DNA from: Promethearchaeia archaeon
GTDB lineage: Archaea > Asgardarchaeota > Lokiarchaeia > Sigyniarchaeales > SOKP01
NCBI GenBank assembly: GCA_029856375.1
Contig: JAHQWX010000134.1
Coordinates: 1 to 5,823 of the forward strand
Direction of reading: 5' to 3'
DNA: 5,823 nucleotides
Numbering within the stretch: the first letter of the stretch is position 1; the number at the start of each line of letters is the position of its first letter. Below the pieces are notes generated by a model. The model worked only from the letters and a program-made list of their open reading frames with translations. It did not search any database and was not told where the DNA came from. Below, one piece after another: positions 5,432-5,823 of the stretch. Position numbers and translations under genes: made by a program.

Positions 5432-5823
5432 ATGGAATTAACTGATTTTAAACTTTTAACAAAAACTAAGACTTTTAAAATCATATCAGTAATGGCTATT
5501 TTGTATTGGAGCGGTTTCATCTTATTTATGCTTTGGATATATCCCGACACAAGCAAGACCCCAGGTGGCGTAGAAAATGTTTTTAGGGATATCGTATGGA
5601 TTTTTTATTGGCGCTGGAACTTAGATTTATTAATTATTGGTGGTTTTGCTTTAGTCGTAGGTCTCGAATCGTTAATACTCCGAAAATTGATGGCTCGATT
5701 CTCCAAAGATGGTCTATTTATTTACCTTTCACCCGCATTTACTATGGGTATGTCTTTTATTTATATGGTGGCAATCGATATCGGCGTAACTTATTTCGCA
5801 GATACTGGATTTGCTGGAACTTG
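5432..5823 (+). CDS. Multi-span membrane protein of unknown function (3' end beyond window)
   Basis: From ATG at 5432 the frame stays open to the window edge, giving 130 complete codons. A short basic N-terminus (KLLTKTKTFK) is followed by hydrophobic segments at about 17-37, 63-83 and 96-121. Between the first two lies a polar stretch with a tryptophan/tyrosine cluster (DIVWIFYWRWNLD, 53-65). The basic patch after helix 2 (LRKLMARFSK) suggests a cytoplasmic loop, and therefore a cytoplasmic N-terminus if the positive-inside rule holds. I do not recognise a family. The AT-rich codon use matches the neighbouring genes from 622 on. It is divergent from the coiled-coil gene and might share regulation with it. 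The start is chosen as the first ATG after the AT-rich promoter region; no SD is present, in keeping with a leaderless message. Confidence 0.7.
   Translation, partial: MELTDFKLLTKTKTFKIISVMAILYWSGFILFMLWIYPDTSKTPGGVENVFRDIVWIFYWRWNLDLLIIGGFALVVGLESLILRKLMARFSKDGLFIYLSPAFTMGMSFIYMVAIDIGVTYFADTGFAGT

Noticed and set aside
1..5823. CRISPR array, tRNA/rRNA genes, insertion-sequence ends, riboswitches
   Set aside because: No regularly spaced repeats, cloverleaf-like GC-rich blocks, transposase motifs or paired terminal repeats were found on reading through. Intergenic gaps are all about 110 nt or less and AT-rich.

Overview
The window reads as low-GC (roughly one-third G+C by eye) prokaryotic DNA, most likely archaeal. 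The archaeal reading rests on three transcription units (MFS gene, coiled-coil gene, last membrane gene). Each shows an AT-rich TATA-like box ending about 18-26 nt before an ATG that has little or no Shine-Dalgarno (SD) sequence, whereas two downstream genes in the cluster have good SDs. T-runs without hairpins sit at gene ends. An Asgard-type archaeon would fit the protein styles, but that is an impression only. The first ~240 nt differ: they are clearly richer in G+C (about 57% by count over the first 180 nt) and encode the C-terminus of a bacterial-looking GatB.

Layout: 1-238 is the 3' end of gatB. After 14 nt comes a 112-residue piece (253-591) that matches only the C-terminal subdomain of a phenylacetate-CoA ligase-like enzyme. 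The composition break and this truncation coincide, so a junction (assembly chimera, or a real rearrangement or transfer boundary) lies near 239-260. At 622-3639 a three-gene same-strand cluster encodes related membrane-anchored alpha/beta hydrolase-fold proteins. The first has lost the nucleophile and oxyanion motifs and looks like a pseudoenzyme. The second and third are tandem paralogues with two N-terminal membrane helices and intact Ser-Asp-His motifs.

After a T-run terminator and an AT-rich promoter, 3749-4957 encodes a 12-helix major facilitator transporter that resembles the eukaryotic FLVCR choline/haem transporter family. It converges on a small coiled-coil protein gene on the minus strand (4992-5339), with overlapping T-rich terminators between them. 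A 92-nt divergent promoter region then leads to an unrecognised multi-span membrane protein (5432 to the window edge).

If the hydrolases act on acyl or lipid substrates at the cytoplasmic membrane face and the transporter moves a lipid head-group amine, the region could serve membrane-lipid turnover. That link is inference from adjacency only. No RNA genes, CRISPR arrays or insertion sequences were seen, and there is no gene-free stretch over 300 nt.
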